DNA of 64,000 nt from JADFXI01 sp963784135 (lineage in GTDB: Bacteria; Nitrospirota; Thermodesulfovibrionia; Thermodesulfovibrionales; Dissulfurispiraceae): positions 62,001 through 126,000 of the forward strand of contig CAWAQG010000005.1 of the NCBI GenBank assembly GCA_963784135.1. Direction: 5' to 3'. Shown piece by piece: positions 40,583-48,471 of this stretch (the stretch's first letter is position 1; each line of letters starts with the position of its first letter). Made by a program: the position numbers and the translations under genes. Under the pieces are notes generated by a model. That model was not told the origin of the DNA. It did no database searches and saw only the letters and a list, made by a program, of their open reading frames with translations.

Positions 40583-41418
40583 ACATCGAACAAAAGAGAA
40601 AATTCGAAAGCATTGCGGCCCTCACTCTGAGCACTCTTGCCGCCCTTTCGGGAATGTTCTGGCTCGTTTTCATTATCGGCGATGTCCTTGTGCGCGGTAT
40701 TGGGGCCCTTACGCCGAGTCTCTTCCTTAACGATCCGACACCGCCCGGTGTTCTTGGCGGCGGGTTGCGCAATGCATTTATAGGGCAGTTGATGATAGTC
40801 GGGGCTGCCACGCTGATAGGCGTCCCATTAGGAGTTCTGGGAGGTACGTTTCTTGCCGAATACGCAAGGGGGACCAAGGTGGCGCAGTTCATAAGCATAC
40901 TTGCTGATATTATGGTCAGCGTGCCTGCCATAGTGGTGGGGACTTTTGTCTATGCCATAATGGTCAAGCCTGTCGGACATTTCAACGGCTGGTCCGGAGC
41001 TGCTGCGTTGGCGGTCATCATGCTCCCGGTTGTGCTTCGAACAACAGAAGACATGCTTGCTCTTGTGCCATGGACCCTGAGGGAAGCGGCCTTTGCCCTC
41101 GGCGCGCCCTACTACAAAGTTATCGTCCAGGTGGTGTACAGGGGCGCAGCAACAGGCATCCTTACCGGAATACTGCTTTCTATTGCACGGGTCGCAGGCG
41201 AGGCCGCTCCGCTGCTGTTTACGTCATTTAATAATTCCTTCATGTCCACTGACATGCGACAACCGATTGCGTCATTAACTACTACCATATTCCAATACGC
41301 TATGGGCCCCTATGAAGAATGGCACATCCAGGCCTGGGGCGCATCATTTGTAATAACTCTTTTCATTCTCCTGATTACCATAGCGGGCAGACTTATCATT
41401 AAATGGAGGTACAAATAG
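40579..41418 (+). CDS. pstA: Phosphate ABC transporter permease PstA
   Basis: A 279-residue permease with six membrane segments. Seen: GGTFLAEYARG, the coupling loop REAAFALGAPYYKVIVQVVYRGA and IARVAGEAAPLLFT, all standard for PstA. It overlaps pstC (ATGA) and its stop abuts the pstB start, so translation is coupled throughout. With PstC it forms the membrane channel of the high-affinity phosphate importer. Confidence 0.95.
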   Translation: MNIEQKRKFESIAALTLSTLAALSGMFWLVFIIGDVLVRGIGALTPSLFLNDPTPPGVLGGGLRNAFIGQLMIVGAATLIGVPLGVLGGTFLAEYARGTKVAQFISILADIMVSVPAIVVGTFVYAIMVKPVGHFNGWSGAAALAVIMLPVVLRTTEDMLALVPWTLREAAFALGAPYYKVIVQVVYRGAATGILTGILLSIARVAGEAAPLLFTSFNNSFMSTDMRQPIASLTTTIFQYAMGPYEEWHIQAWGASFVITLFILLITIAGRLIIKWRYK

Positions 41419-42182
41419 TGGCCGATATAGTAGAGATACAAGCTAAAGACCTGAATTTTTTTTATGCGGGCAACGTCCATTCGCTGAAACAGGTCAATGT
41501 GCCGGCCCATAAAAATGCGGTGACTGCGCTAATCGGACCCTCCGGCTGCGGGAAGACCACATTGCTTAGATGTTTTAACCGTATGCATGACCTTTATCCA
41601 AAAAACAGATACGAGGGCGAGATAATCTTCGAAGGCAGGAATATTCTTTCAGGTGATGTCGATGTTATCAAACTAAGGAGCGACATCGGCATGGTCTTCC
41701 AGAAGCCCACTCCTTTCCCGATGACTATTTTCGACAATATCGCATACGGGCTTAAATTAAAAGGCGTTACCAGGCGTTCAGACCTCTCCGAACGGGTCGA
41801 AAAGGCCCTTAAAAACGCTGCCCTGTGGGATGAAGCCAAGGACAAGCTTAATGTCAGCGCTTATGATCTCTCCGGCGGACAACAGCAACGGCTTGTCATT
41901 GCCAGGGCGCTGGCGGTTGAGCCTCACGTCCTTCTTTTCGATGAGCCGACTTCCGCCCTTGACCCTATCTCAACCGGCAAGATAGAAGAGCTTCTCGTTC
42001 AATTAAAGAATAGTGTTAGTATAATAATTGTAACGCACAATATGCAGCAGGCGGCCCGGATATCCGACTGGACGGGATTTATGATGCTTGGGGAGTTGAT
42101 TGAATTTGACAAGACCGACAAAATGTTTACAGCTCCGTCTGAAAAGCTCACGGAAGACTATATTACTGGGAGGTTTGGATAA
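41418..42182 (+). CDS. pstB: Phosphate ABC transporter ATPase PstB
   Basis: A 254-residue ATP-binding subunit. Walker A GPSGCGKTT near 40, signature LSGGQQQR near 149, Walker B VLLFDEPTSALD near 168 and the H-loop in VTHNMQQA. I select GTG 41418 with TGGAGG 9 bp upstream; the longer ATG 41403 would lie inside pstA and add five residues including that ribosome site. It overlaps the pstA stop by one base and the phoU start by one (TAATG). Confidence 0.95.
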   Translation: MADIVEIQAKDLNFFYAGNVHSLKQVNVPAHKNAVTALIGPSGCGKTTLLRCFNRMHDLYPKNRYEGEIIFEGRNILSGDVDVIKLRSDIGMVFQKPTPFPMTIFDNIAYGLKLKGVTRRSDLSERVEKALKNAALWDEAKDKLNVSAYDLSGGQQQRLVIARALAVEPHVLLFDEPTSALDPISTGKIEELLVQLKNSVSIIIVTHNMQQAARISDWTGFMMLGELIEFDKTDKMFTAPSEKLTEDYITGRFG

Positions 42183-42853
42183 TGTCCATTTTCGATGAGG
42201 AATTGATGCGGCTTAAAGAGAAAGTCCTTAAAATGGGATCTATGGTTGAAAATGCCATAAAGGATTCGGTTAGAGCGCTCGTCGACAGGGACAACCAGCT
42301 CGCCAGGACTATTATCGAGAACGATCACCAGATAAACACCCTTGACAGTGAAATTGATGAGGAGTGCATAAAGCTCATTGCACTTATGCAGCCCAAGGCC
42401 GGTGACCTGAGATTTATAACAACGGCAATGAAGATTACGACCGACCTCGAAAGGATGGGAGATATGGCGGCCAATATTGCCGAGAGGGCGCTTGAACTGA
42501 ATGAAGAACCCCTGCTGAAGCCGTATATCGATATCCCGAGGATGAGAGAAATTGCCCAGGGCATGACAAGAGACGTTCTTGACGCCTTTGTAAAAGGGGA
42601 CAAAAAATTGGCAATGGATGTCATCATGAGAGATGATGAAGTTGATGACCTGAGAAATGAAATCCTTAAAGAACTGGTCTTCTTTATGGTACAGGACCCC
42701 TCAACAGTAACAAGGGCCATGAAAATAATCTTTGTGGCCCATTATCTCGAGCGCATTGCCGACCATGCCACTAATATTGCCGAGATGGTGATTTACCTGG
42801 TGGTGGGTAAACTTATACGGCATATGGCACTGCCTCAGGAAGAAAATAAATAA
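42182..42853 (+). CDS. phoU: Phosphate-signalling regulator PhoU
   Basis: A 223-residue all-helical protein with two repeats of the PhoU three-helix bundle, each carrying an E/DxxxD-type metal motif (e.g. DLRFITTAMKITTDLERMGDMAANIAERAL and, in the second half, the AMKIIFVAHYLERIADHATNIAEMVIYL block, both in pieces). PhoU links PstSCAB activity to the PhoR sensor and restrains the Pho regulon when phosphate is plentiful. PhoB/PhoR are not in the window. Last gene of the operon. Confidence 0.95.
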   Translation: MSIFDEELMRLKEKVLKMGSMVENAIKDSVRALVDRDNQLARTIIENDHQINTLDSEIDEECIKLIALMQPKAGDLRFITTAMKITTDLERMGDMAANIAERALELNEEPLLKPYIDIPRMREIAQGMTRDVLDAFVKGDKKLAMDVIMRDDEVDDLRNEILKELVFFMVQDPSTVTRAMKIIFVAHYLERIADHATNIAEMVIYLVVGKLIRHMALPQEENK

Positions 42854-42883
42854 AGCAATTTTGAATTCGGCATTAAAAATTTC

Positions 42884-43219
42884 TTACGGCATCGTGATAG
42901 CAATATCATAGGTGCCCACACCCACTCTATCAGCAATGCCCTTCTGCCATAACATCTCCATGACCTTTACACGGGCACTTTTGGGCACCATGACAATAAG
43001 CTTGGCGCCGGGCTGGGCCAGGCTTTTCCACTGCTCGGCCTTTTCAGGAGTTATACTGCTTTCAGTTTCAACTTCAACAGCGGCAAGAACAAGACCGTGA
43101 TTTAACAGGGTCATATCAGGCCCTCCCCCTGTATTGACCTTTATTTCACTATATTCCCTTCTGAACCTGTGCCTTAAACGGTCGACAATTAAATCGTGTA
43201 CAAGGCGCTCGTTATCCAT
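42884..43219 (-). CDS. Small PD-(D/E)XK-like protein
   Basis: A 111-residue protein starting MDNERLVHDLIVDRL. The segment GGPDMTLLNHGLVLAAVEVETE fits the PD-(D/E)xK nuclease core: Asp in GPD, Glu in the EVE stretch. I choose ATG 43219 with GGAG just upstream; the longer frame to 43381 runs through the upstream SspB-like gene. It overlaps the end of that gene by 8 bp. It may be an inactive or regulatory fold member; function unknown. Confidence 0.65.
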   Translation of the reverse strand: MDNERLVHDLIVDRLRHRFRREYSEIKVNTGGGPDMTLLNHGLVLAAVEVETESSITPEKAEQWKSLAQPGAKLIVMVPKSARVKVMEMLWQKGIADRVGVGTYDIAITMP

Positions 43220-43676
43220 CTCCGTCCTTTCCCTCTGCGGGGTTGTGTTTCTTTTGTCTCTTTGTAAAATCGACTTTAATGACATTACCCGCCAATAGAG
43301 AAGCGCCTTCAGCCTTGACAGTGCTCCCCGCCTGGAAGTCCCGCATTTGCCCGGACACGGGCAATACAATAAATTGCGCATTGAGTTCGGAAGAATAGAC
43401 AGCTGCTATGTCATCCACCGGGATGAAACATTTCTGGGGTGAACTGCCGAAAACAAGCGTGGCGGTAATCCCGTAGTCATCCCACTGGAAGTTCATCCCC
43501 GGGTTAAATACGAGGACAATGCCGTTCTCCCTTTCATCCGCGGAAAGGGCGCGATTTCCCAGTACAACATGCTCGGAATACCTGACGAGTATAAATACCC
43601 TGCCGCCGATGTTCAGCAACTCGTAGAAAATATGTTTTTTCAGGCTGTTCAAACCGGCTGCCGTCTCCACGTCCAC
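43212..43676 (-). CDS. SspB-like ClpXP adaptor
   Basis: A 154-residue protein resembling stringent starvation protein B, which delivers ssrA-tagged proteins to ClpXP. The block FNPGMNFQWDDYGITATLVFGSSPQKCFIPVDDIAAVYS (in pieces, ~60-98) matches the SspB substrate-binding fold, and the acidic tail is short. Start GTG 43676 lies 6 bp after AGAGGAGG; TTG 43679 is possible. It precedes the small PD-(D/E)xK-like gene. Sequence conservation is moderate, so the name is a family-level call. Confidence 0.6.
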   Translation of the reverse strand: MDVETAAGLNSLKKHIFYELLNIGGRVFILVRYSEHVVLGNRALSADERENGIVLVFNPGMNFQWDDYGITATLVFGSSPQKCFIPVDDIAAVYSSELNAQFIVLPVSGQMRDFQAGSTVKAEGASLLAGNVIKVDFTKRQKKHNPAEGKDGDG

Positions 43677-43701
43677 CAAACGCCTCCTCTAAGGGCGGGC
43701 C

Positions 43702-44397
43702 CTAAAACAGCCCCTGCTTCAAGGTCCCGTCTTCCATTACATATGTCGGAACACCGGTAATTTCAGCTTTCCTGCCTTCCGCAATGTCCTCTTCGACCAT
43801 TTGTTCGGCTTCCTTGAAAATGTCTGCCTCTTTTCCAAGGTCTTTTCTGTTATTCTTAAGCCACTCCGCCTGCTCGCCAATTGCTTTTTTTGTTGCGCCC
43901 GGATGGATCTGCTCTAACGGGAAATATTTGACTACTACCCTGTATTCCCCCTTATAGTTCCTGAGCTTCTCCCTGGCCTGCTTGCAAAATGGGCAGTCAG
44001 GATCACTAAACATGTAAACCGTTTTATTTCCAGAGGGATTGTAAACCGGCCGGTCCTTTCCAGAGATTTCAAAATCTATCTTGCCAAGTTCCGGCTCAAG
44101 ATGTTTCGTAAAAATCGGCTTATTGTTCACAAAGACCATTGAATTCGGCACGACGGACAAACCATCGCTTGATACAAATAATACAGCCGGCATATTCGTC
44201 CTGCCCTGTTTTATGTAGACAATAACAGCCTTCCACCTCGTAGAACTCGTAGCCTCCACTGCCCTGATCGTATAATCCTTAATAGGGGTTGAAGCCGTTA
44301 TAAAGTCATTTACAGCCTTCTTGTAATCCGGCCTGGAACACGATATATTGGCACACGCAACTATTCCTGCTAAAACACATAATATAATATTTTTCAC
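43702..44397 (-). CDS. DsbC/DsbG-like thiol-disulfide lipoprotein
   Basis: A 231-residue exported protein. A signal sequence ends in a lipobox-like IVAC or NISC near residue 15-20; the C-terminal thioredoxin fold contains the active site DPDCPFCKQA near 137 and a cis-Pro segment TGVPTYV. This is the arrangement of DsbC-type isomerases, which correct disulfides in the periplasm; a DsbD-like partner is not seen here. GTG 44397 is chosen, 6 bp after AAGGAGAG; ATG 44415 would add six residues overlapping that site. Confidence 0.82.
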   Translation of the reverse strand: MKNIILCVLAGIVACANISCSRPDYKKAVNDFITASTPIKDYTIRAVEATSSTRWKAVIVYIKQGRTNMPAVLFVSSDGLSVVPNSMVFVNNKPIFTKHLEPELGKIDFEISGKDRPVYNPSGNKTVYMFSDPDCPFCKQAREKLRNYKGEYRVVVKYFPLEQIHPGATKKAIGEQAEWLKNNRKDLGKEADIFKEAEQMVEEDIAEGRKAEITGVPTYVMEDGTLKQGLF

Positions 44398-44564
44398 GTC
44401 TTCTCTCCTTGGCAAATTATTATTTCATATATTTTATCTTATTTTATCAAAAAACTGCTTATTGACATACTCCTATATTCCCGGTTAACAGAATGAAGAA
44501 GGCACCTGAAGGGTTATAATATCTGAGTTTCGGGCAGAAACGATATTTCACCCAGGAGGTGCCA

Positions 44565-45866
44565 ATGAGTATTATAGCAAGGAAGATAGAGATAGAGTTC
44601 ACAGACGAGCAGATTTCAGCCTCGGCAGGATCAGTGTTTCTTTCAGCGATGGCAGCGAGGATGGGCCTTACTGATGAGATAAGATCGGCAATCAAGCTTA
44701 AGAAGCGTGCACGTGGCGCATCAGATGTCGAGATGCTTCTGAGCCTTATATACAGTCTGGCACAGGGGGATGGAGCAATTCTGGACGTTGATCGTCTTGG
44801 GACAGACGCTGCGAGATGCGCACTGCTCGGACTTGGGAGAGTTCCCAATCATCGTCGTTTGGGAGAATATCTCAGCCGATTTGACGACAGTGCATGTGAG
44901 AGATTATTGGCAGTGGCCCGGTTGCAGGCATCTAATATAGTTGGTTCTGTGATAGAGCATGAGACGGTTACCAAGGGCTACGTACCGGTGTTTGTGGACG
45001 GTACAGGCATAGAAGTGAGCGGAGAATATTTTGAAGGAGCTGGGAAGCTCTATGACGGAAGTCTTGGATATTGGCTGCATGCAGCATTTGTAGGTGGTTT
45101 GTGGGTGACACAGCGCCTACAAAAAGGCGGTGTGCATGTAGCTCACGGCGTTAAAGAGCTTCTTGAAGAGACAGCGGCAATGCTGGGTGAAGGATGTCCG
45201 GTGTGGGCGAGATTTGATAATGCATATTATCGGAAAGAGGTTGTGCATTTCTGTAAAGAGCATGGATGGGATTACTCAATCAGCGTGACGAGCAATACTT
45301 ACAAACGTCCATTGAGGGAATCCATGGAGGACTTTATCGAGTCTGATTGGGAGGCGATAAACGACGACGGCACCGAGCACGCAGCGTTTCTGTATCATAA
45401 GCCCGGAGGATGGAAAGAGGAGCAGACATATGTAGTCGTTCGTACCATGCAGGAAGAAAAACAGAAACTGCTTTTTCCTCGTTACACGTTCATCCTGGTC
45501 AGCAGGAGTGATATATCTCTTGCAGAGATTGTAAAAAGGCATCGGGAAAAGCAGGGACAGGAGAATGCTTTAAAAGGACCTCTTATCCATCTGGACCTGC
45601 ACCATCCTCCATGCAGTCAATTCAATGCAAATAGAGCCTTCTACGCAGCGGGGCAGATAGCTCAGATACTATTGGTAGCTTTAAAGATGAAGCTTTTGCC
45701 AAAAGAAGCTCGGAGTCACAACATACGGACCATCATCCGTGATCTTATTCGGGTAGCTGGAAAACTGGTCTATCATGCCCGGAAATGGAAGCTGCTGTTT
45801 GCAAAGTCGGCCCTGCGTCTGCATTGGCTGTCTTATGCCGCAGATTGCCTTGCATCCTCTGGATGA
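44565..45866 (+). CDS. IS1380-family transposase
   Basis: A 433-residue DDE transposase of the IS1380 type. Recognisable parts: VFVDGTGIEV (first D, near 145), WARFDNAYYRKE (second D) and the long insertion before FPRYTFILVSRSD. The C-terminal region HPPCSQFNANRAFYAAGQIAQ is typical of the family. AGGAGG lies 6 bp before ATG 44565. I could not fix the element ends: no clear matching terminal repeats were found near 44480-44540 and 45870-45950. The gene is complete, so it may be active. Confidence 0.85.
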   Translation: MSIIARKIEIEFTDEQISASAGSVFLSAMAARMGLTDEIRSAIKLKKRARGASDVEMLLSLIYSLAQGDGAILDVDRLGTDAARCALLGLGRVPNHRRLGEYLSRFDDSACERLLAVARLQASNIVGSVIEHETVTKGYVPVFVDGTGIEVSGEYFEGAGKLYDGSLGYWLHAAFVGGLWVTQRLQKGGVHVAHGVKELLEETAAMLGEGCPVWARFDNAYYRKEVVHFCKEHGWDYSISVTSNTYKRPLRESMEDFIESDWEAINDDGTEHAAFLYHKPGGWKEEQTYVVVRTMQEEKQKLLFPRYTFILVSRSDISLAEIVKRHREKQGQENALKGPLIHLDLHHPPCSQFNANRAFYAAGQIAQILLVALKMKLLPKEARSHNIRTIIRDLIRVAGKLVYHARKWKLLFAKSALRLHWLSYAADCLASSG

Positions 45867-45947
45867 CCTCAGCTGACATTGCCAAAAAATTTCGTTTCAT
45901 TGGTTACAAGGGACAACTGCGTCTGAAGATCACTGAAATGCTTTAAA

Positions 45948-46044
45948 GTCGTCATTCCCGCAGTGTTTTGAGCGGGAATCCAGATTCCGGACAAGCCGTA
46001 ATGACAAAAAAATGGATGCCCGCTTACAATCCGCGGGCATGACG
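45948..46044. repeat. dRS3-like CGTCATTCCCGC...GCGGGAATCC repeats
   Basis: GTCGTCATTCCCGCAGTG pairs with GAGCGGGAATCC; then ATGGATGCCCGC with GCGGGCATGACGG. Similar units occur at 50127 and 55317. In the 314-bp gap 45867-46180 this is the only clear content besides a TATAAT at 46135. Confidence 0.55.
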
Positions 46045-46180
46045 GACACATTTAAGTGCGCAGGTCAATAAAATTTAGAATCTTTCACGCTTATCAGGGA
46101 ATCAAGGATTGACATACTGACACCGGGAAATGTGTATAATATAATACTTTTTGTTTCCGAATGCTAAGGAGGGGAAATAA

Positions 46181-46750
46181 GTGATTAGAACTTTTCGTGA
46201 CGCAGCCATTGCAATAGTCGTTGCCGGACTTGTTATGACAGCAGGATGCAAAAAAACAGAGCCGCAGCCCGCATCAACTCAGCTCCCTCCCCAAGCCGGC
46301 AAGGGGGAAACTGGACCGACGGCCCAGGCAGGTGTTCCAATCGAGGCACAACAGCTCTTGCAGCAGGGGATAAAGCACGTGAAGTCGCATAACTACAACA
46401 GTGCTCTAAAAGAATTTACCCTGGCAATCGAGAAATATCCGAAGTTCGATTTCGCATATACATGCAGGGCAGTGGCATACATCGAGCAGAAAAAGTTCAA
46501 ACAGGCGGAAGAGGACTTCAATAAGGCCCTTGAGATTAATCCCAATAACTCCATTACATACTATAATCTTGCAGCACTGTATTCACTTCAGGACCAACCG
46601 GACCGTGCACTTGATTCCCTTGACCATGCTTTGTCACTCGGCTTCAACAACTATAATTTCCTGCTTAATGATCCTGATTTGAAAAAGGTGCGCAAGCACC
46701 CGAAGTTCAACAAGTTATTGGAAAAATATAAAGCACCCACTTCAAAATAG
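46181..46750 (+). CDS. TPR-repeat lipoprotein
   Basis: A 189-residue lipoprotein with lipobox MTAGC (near 20-24), a Pro/Gln linker and about three tetratricopeptide repeats (GIKHVKSHNYNSALKEFTLAIEKYP, then the AYIEQKKFKQAEEDFNKALEINP and LYSLQDQPDRALDSLDHAL helices). TPR lipoproteins scaffold envelope complexes. GTG 46181 has AAGGAGGGG upstream. It stands alone between an IS1380 copy and the convergent lgt gene. Confidence 0.85.
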   Translation: MIRTFRDAAIAIVVAGLVMTAGCKKTEPQPASTQLPPQAGKGETGPTAQAGVPIEAQQLLQQGIKHVKSHNYNSALKEFTLAIEKYPKFDFAYTCRAVAYIEQKKFKQAEEDFNKALEINPNNSITYYNLAALYSLQDQPDRALDSLDHALSLGFNNYNFLLNDPDLKKVRKHPKFNKLLEKYKAPTSK

Positions 46751-46789
46751 AGGGGCGTTTAAACAAGCACGCATCTTGAACAAATGGAG

Positions 46790-47560
46790 CTAAGCCTTCT
46801 TGCGCAGATACAACATTATTATGCCTGCCGACAGCATGGACAGACACAATACCTGTCCCATAGTCAACATGCCGAGGACATAACCGAGCTGCTCATCAGG
46901 CTCTCTGAAAAACTCTGCAAAAAACCTGAACGCCCCGTACAAAATCAGGAACAGCGAGGTCAGTATCCCGGGCTTATAATGTTTTCTTCTCAATATCCAG
47001 AGCACAACAAACAGGACCACTCCTTCAAGAAAGAATTCGTAAAGCTGCGACGGGTGACGCGGCGCAGGCCCCCCTGTGGGGAAGACCATGGCCCACGCCA
47101 CATCGGTCACCCTGCCGTACAACTCTCCGTTTATAAAATTGCCCAGCCTTCCGAGACCGAGCCCGACTGGAGCGGTAACAATGATGAGATCCGCTGTATG
47201 CCAGAAATCGAGCTTGAATTTTTTACAGAACAGGAACCCTGCAATGACGCTCCCGATAAGTCCGCCATGAAAAGACATGCCGCCGTGCCAGACTGCAAAC
47301 AGCTCCAGGGGATGGCCGAGGTAAAAGGAAAGATTGTAAAACACGACGTAACCCAGCCTTGCACCTGCCAGAAGACCGAGTATGAGATATGAATAAAGGG
47401 AGTCTACATCCACCCTATTCCGGCTTCCGGACTTTTTAAGCTGATACCGCACGAGAAGATATGATGATGCAAATCCGATCAGGTACATCATCCCGTACCA
47501 CCTGACCGCCAATGGCCCGAACCTGACAATTTCAGGATTAATATTTGGATACCGCAGCAC
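46790..47560 (-). CDS. lgt: Prolipoprotein diacylglyceryl transferase
   Basis: A 256-residue integral membrane enzyme that adds diacylglycerol from phosphatidylglycerol to the lipobox Cys of lipoproteins. Motifs: GGMSFHGGLIG near 94, RLGNFINGELYGR near 137 with the catalytic Arg/Asn/Glu, and HPSQLYEFF near 168. Start is GTG 47560, 6 bp after TAGGAGG. Gram-negative Lgt proteins are usually 260-300 residues, so this is normal. It is not in an operon here. It would serve the several lipoproteins in this window. Confidence 0.95.
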   Translation of the reverse strand: MLRYPNINPEIVRFGPLAVRWYGMMYLIGFASSYLLVRYQLKKSGSRNRVDVDSLYSYLILGLLAGARLGYVVFYNLSFYLGHPLELFAVWHGGMSFHGGLIGSVIAGFLFCKKFKLDFWHTADLIIVTAPVGLGLGRLGNFINGELYGRVTDVAWAMVFPTGGPAPRHPSQLYEFFLEGVVLFVVLWILRRKHYKPGILTSLFLILYGAFRFFAEFFREPDEQLGYVLGMLTMGQVLCLSMLSAGIIMLYLRKKA

Positions 47561-47673
47561 CTCATGCCTCCTAAAGTTGAATGTATCCGATATTATACTA
47601 TGAATCCGGTCCTTAATTGAGCTATCGCAGGCAAGGGTAGCGGGTCACTTGTCCCACTTCCCCCATTAACTTT

Positions 47674-48009
47674 TTACTTCTTCTTTTTTGCCAATTTATA
47701 AATAAGGTAAACAACGCCTGCCAGGACAACGCCGGGAAGTAAAAGGAAAGCGATGGGCAGCAAAGGGAAGAACACCACAATAAAGATGCCGAAAACTATT
47801 AAAAGCCCTGCAATAAGAATAAGGGTCGAAGGTATTACAATGACTAACACCGCGGCAAGGATTACCAGCGCTAAATACGCCGCTATGTAACCCCCTACGC
47901 CCGTCACTTTGTTGCCGTTTATGAGGATAGTTGTTCCCGTGAAATAGTTGATTACCGTTGCCAGCAGCAATATTACAAATATAACAACCATTATTTTTTT
48001 AATATTCAT
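47674..48009 (-). CDS. Small hydrophobic membrane protein
   Basis: A 111-residue very hydrophobic protein: MNIKKIMVVIFVILLLATVI, then at least three further membrane segments ending IYKLAKKKK. I use ATG 48009, 6 bp after GGGGA; the Met two codons earlier is nearly equivalent, and the longer frame to 48048 has no ribosome site. I do not recognise a named family. The central part may be a soluble hairpin (GTTILINGNKVTGVGGYI). Confidence 0.6.
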   Translation of the reverse strand: MNIKKIMVVIFVILLLATVINYFTGTTILINGNKVTGVGGYIAAYLALVILAAVLVIVIPSTLILIAGLLIVFGIFIVVFFPLLPIAFLLLPGVVLAGVVYLIYKLAKKKK

Positions 48010-48063
48010 ATTCATTCCCCATACTTCTATAATACTACAACTTCCCATTCGCTATGGAAGGGA

Positions 48064-48229
48064 GCGGCAGGGGCAGGCTGTTTATCGGAGCGCTGAAACT
48101 ACTCTCATTGCCAGAGACAATTCGTTATAGTGGCCCTGTCCGTACACATTCTCGGTTGGGGCTCGGCGTTACTCGCCCCTGCTGGAGCAGACCCGTGCAT
48201 CGCCCCGATAAACAGCCTGCCCCTGCCGC
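48064..48229 (+). ncRNA. Structured RNA/MITE-like element, copy 1
   Basis: A 25-bp perfect terminal stem (48064-48088 with 48205-48229) encloses the conserved pieces GCGCTGAAACTACT, GGGGCTCGGCG, TTACTCGCCCCT and AGACCCGTGCATCG. An inverted second copy at 48248-48462 has the same pieces in the same order but a terminal stem of different sequence that also pairs. This covariation is typical of a structured RNA or of a palindromic mobile element. GGGGC/GCCCC inside can form a further hairpin. Strand is assigned from the G-U pair argument made for copy 2. Identity unknown; a HEARO/OMEGA-type RNA is one candidate to test. Confidence 0.55.
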
Positions 48230-48247
48230 ACCAATATAAATTAATAG

Positions 48248-48462
48248 CAGGAGAAGGGGAGCACTTGTTTTCCGACGCGATGCACGGGTCTATTGTAAAA
48301 GGGGCGAGTAACCTGCACCCCAAAAAGTCTTTGACTTTTTGGGGACCCCGTGCGCCGAGCCCCATCTGAGAAATGATCAGGATGTCGCTGCCATGAAAGA
48401 ATTGGGAATTGCCGACGAAAGTAGTTTCAGCGCGTCGAAAAACAAGTGCTCCCCTTCTCCTG
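48248..48462 (-). ncRNA. Structured RNA/MITE-like element, copy 2 (inverted)
   Basis: A 32-bp terminal stem (48248-48279 with 48431-48462) holds the same four conserved pieces as copy 1, inverted. The single irregular stem position is a C-A mismatch on the plus strand but a G-U pair on the minus strand, favouring minus-strand RNA. It begins 9 bp after the serA stop, on the same strand, so it could be transcribed as serA 3' RNA. A palindromic unit (48318-48344) is inserted between GGGGCTCGGCG and TTACTCGCCCCT, where copy 1 has none. Confidence 0.55.
48317..48349. repeat. Palindromic repeat unit, copy B, inside the structured element
   Basis: CCCCAAAAAGTC-TTT-GACTTTTTGGGG is a perfect 12-bp hairpin. 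It is nearly the same unit as at 28780-28811. Copy 1 of the structured element lacks it, so it is a secondary insertion. Confidence 0.6.
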
Positions 48463-48471
48463 TCTTCCCTA

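Noticed and set aside
44460..46117. ATTGACATACT on both sides of the IS1380 gene as a possible 11-bp target duplication
   Set aside because: IS1380 elements make about 4-bp duplications, and the right copy lies far beyond the gene, past unrelated repeats; the match looks like chance -35 sequence.
46109..46140. TTGACA and TATAAT before the TPR lipoprotein gene
   Set aside because: The spacing is 20 bp, too long for a standard sigma-70 promoter; the TATAAT alone may still be used but I do not list it.
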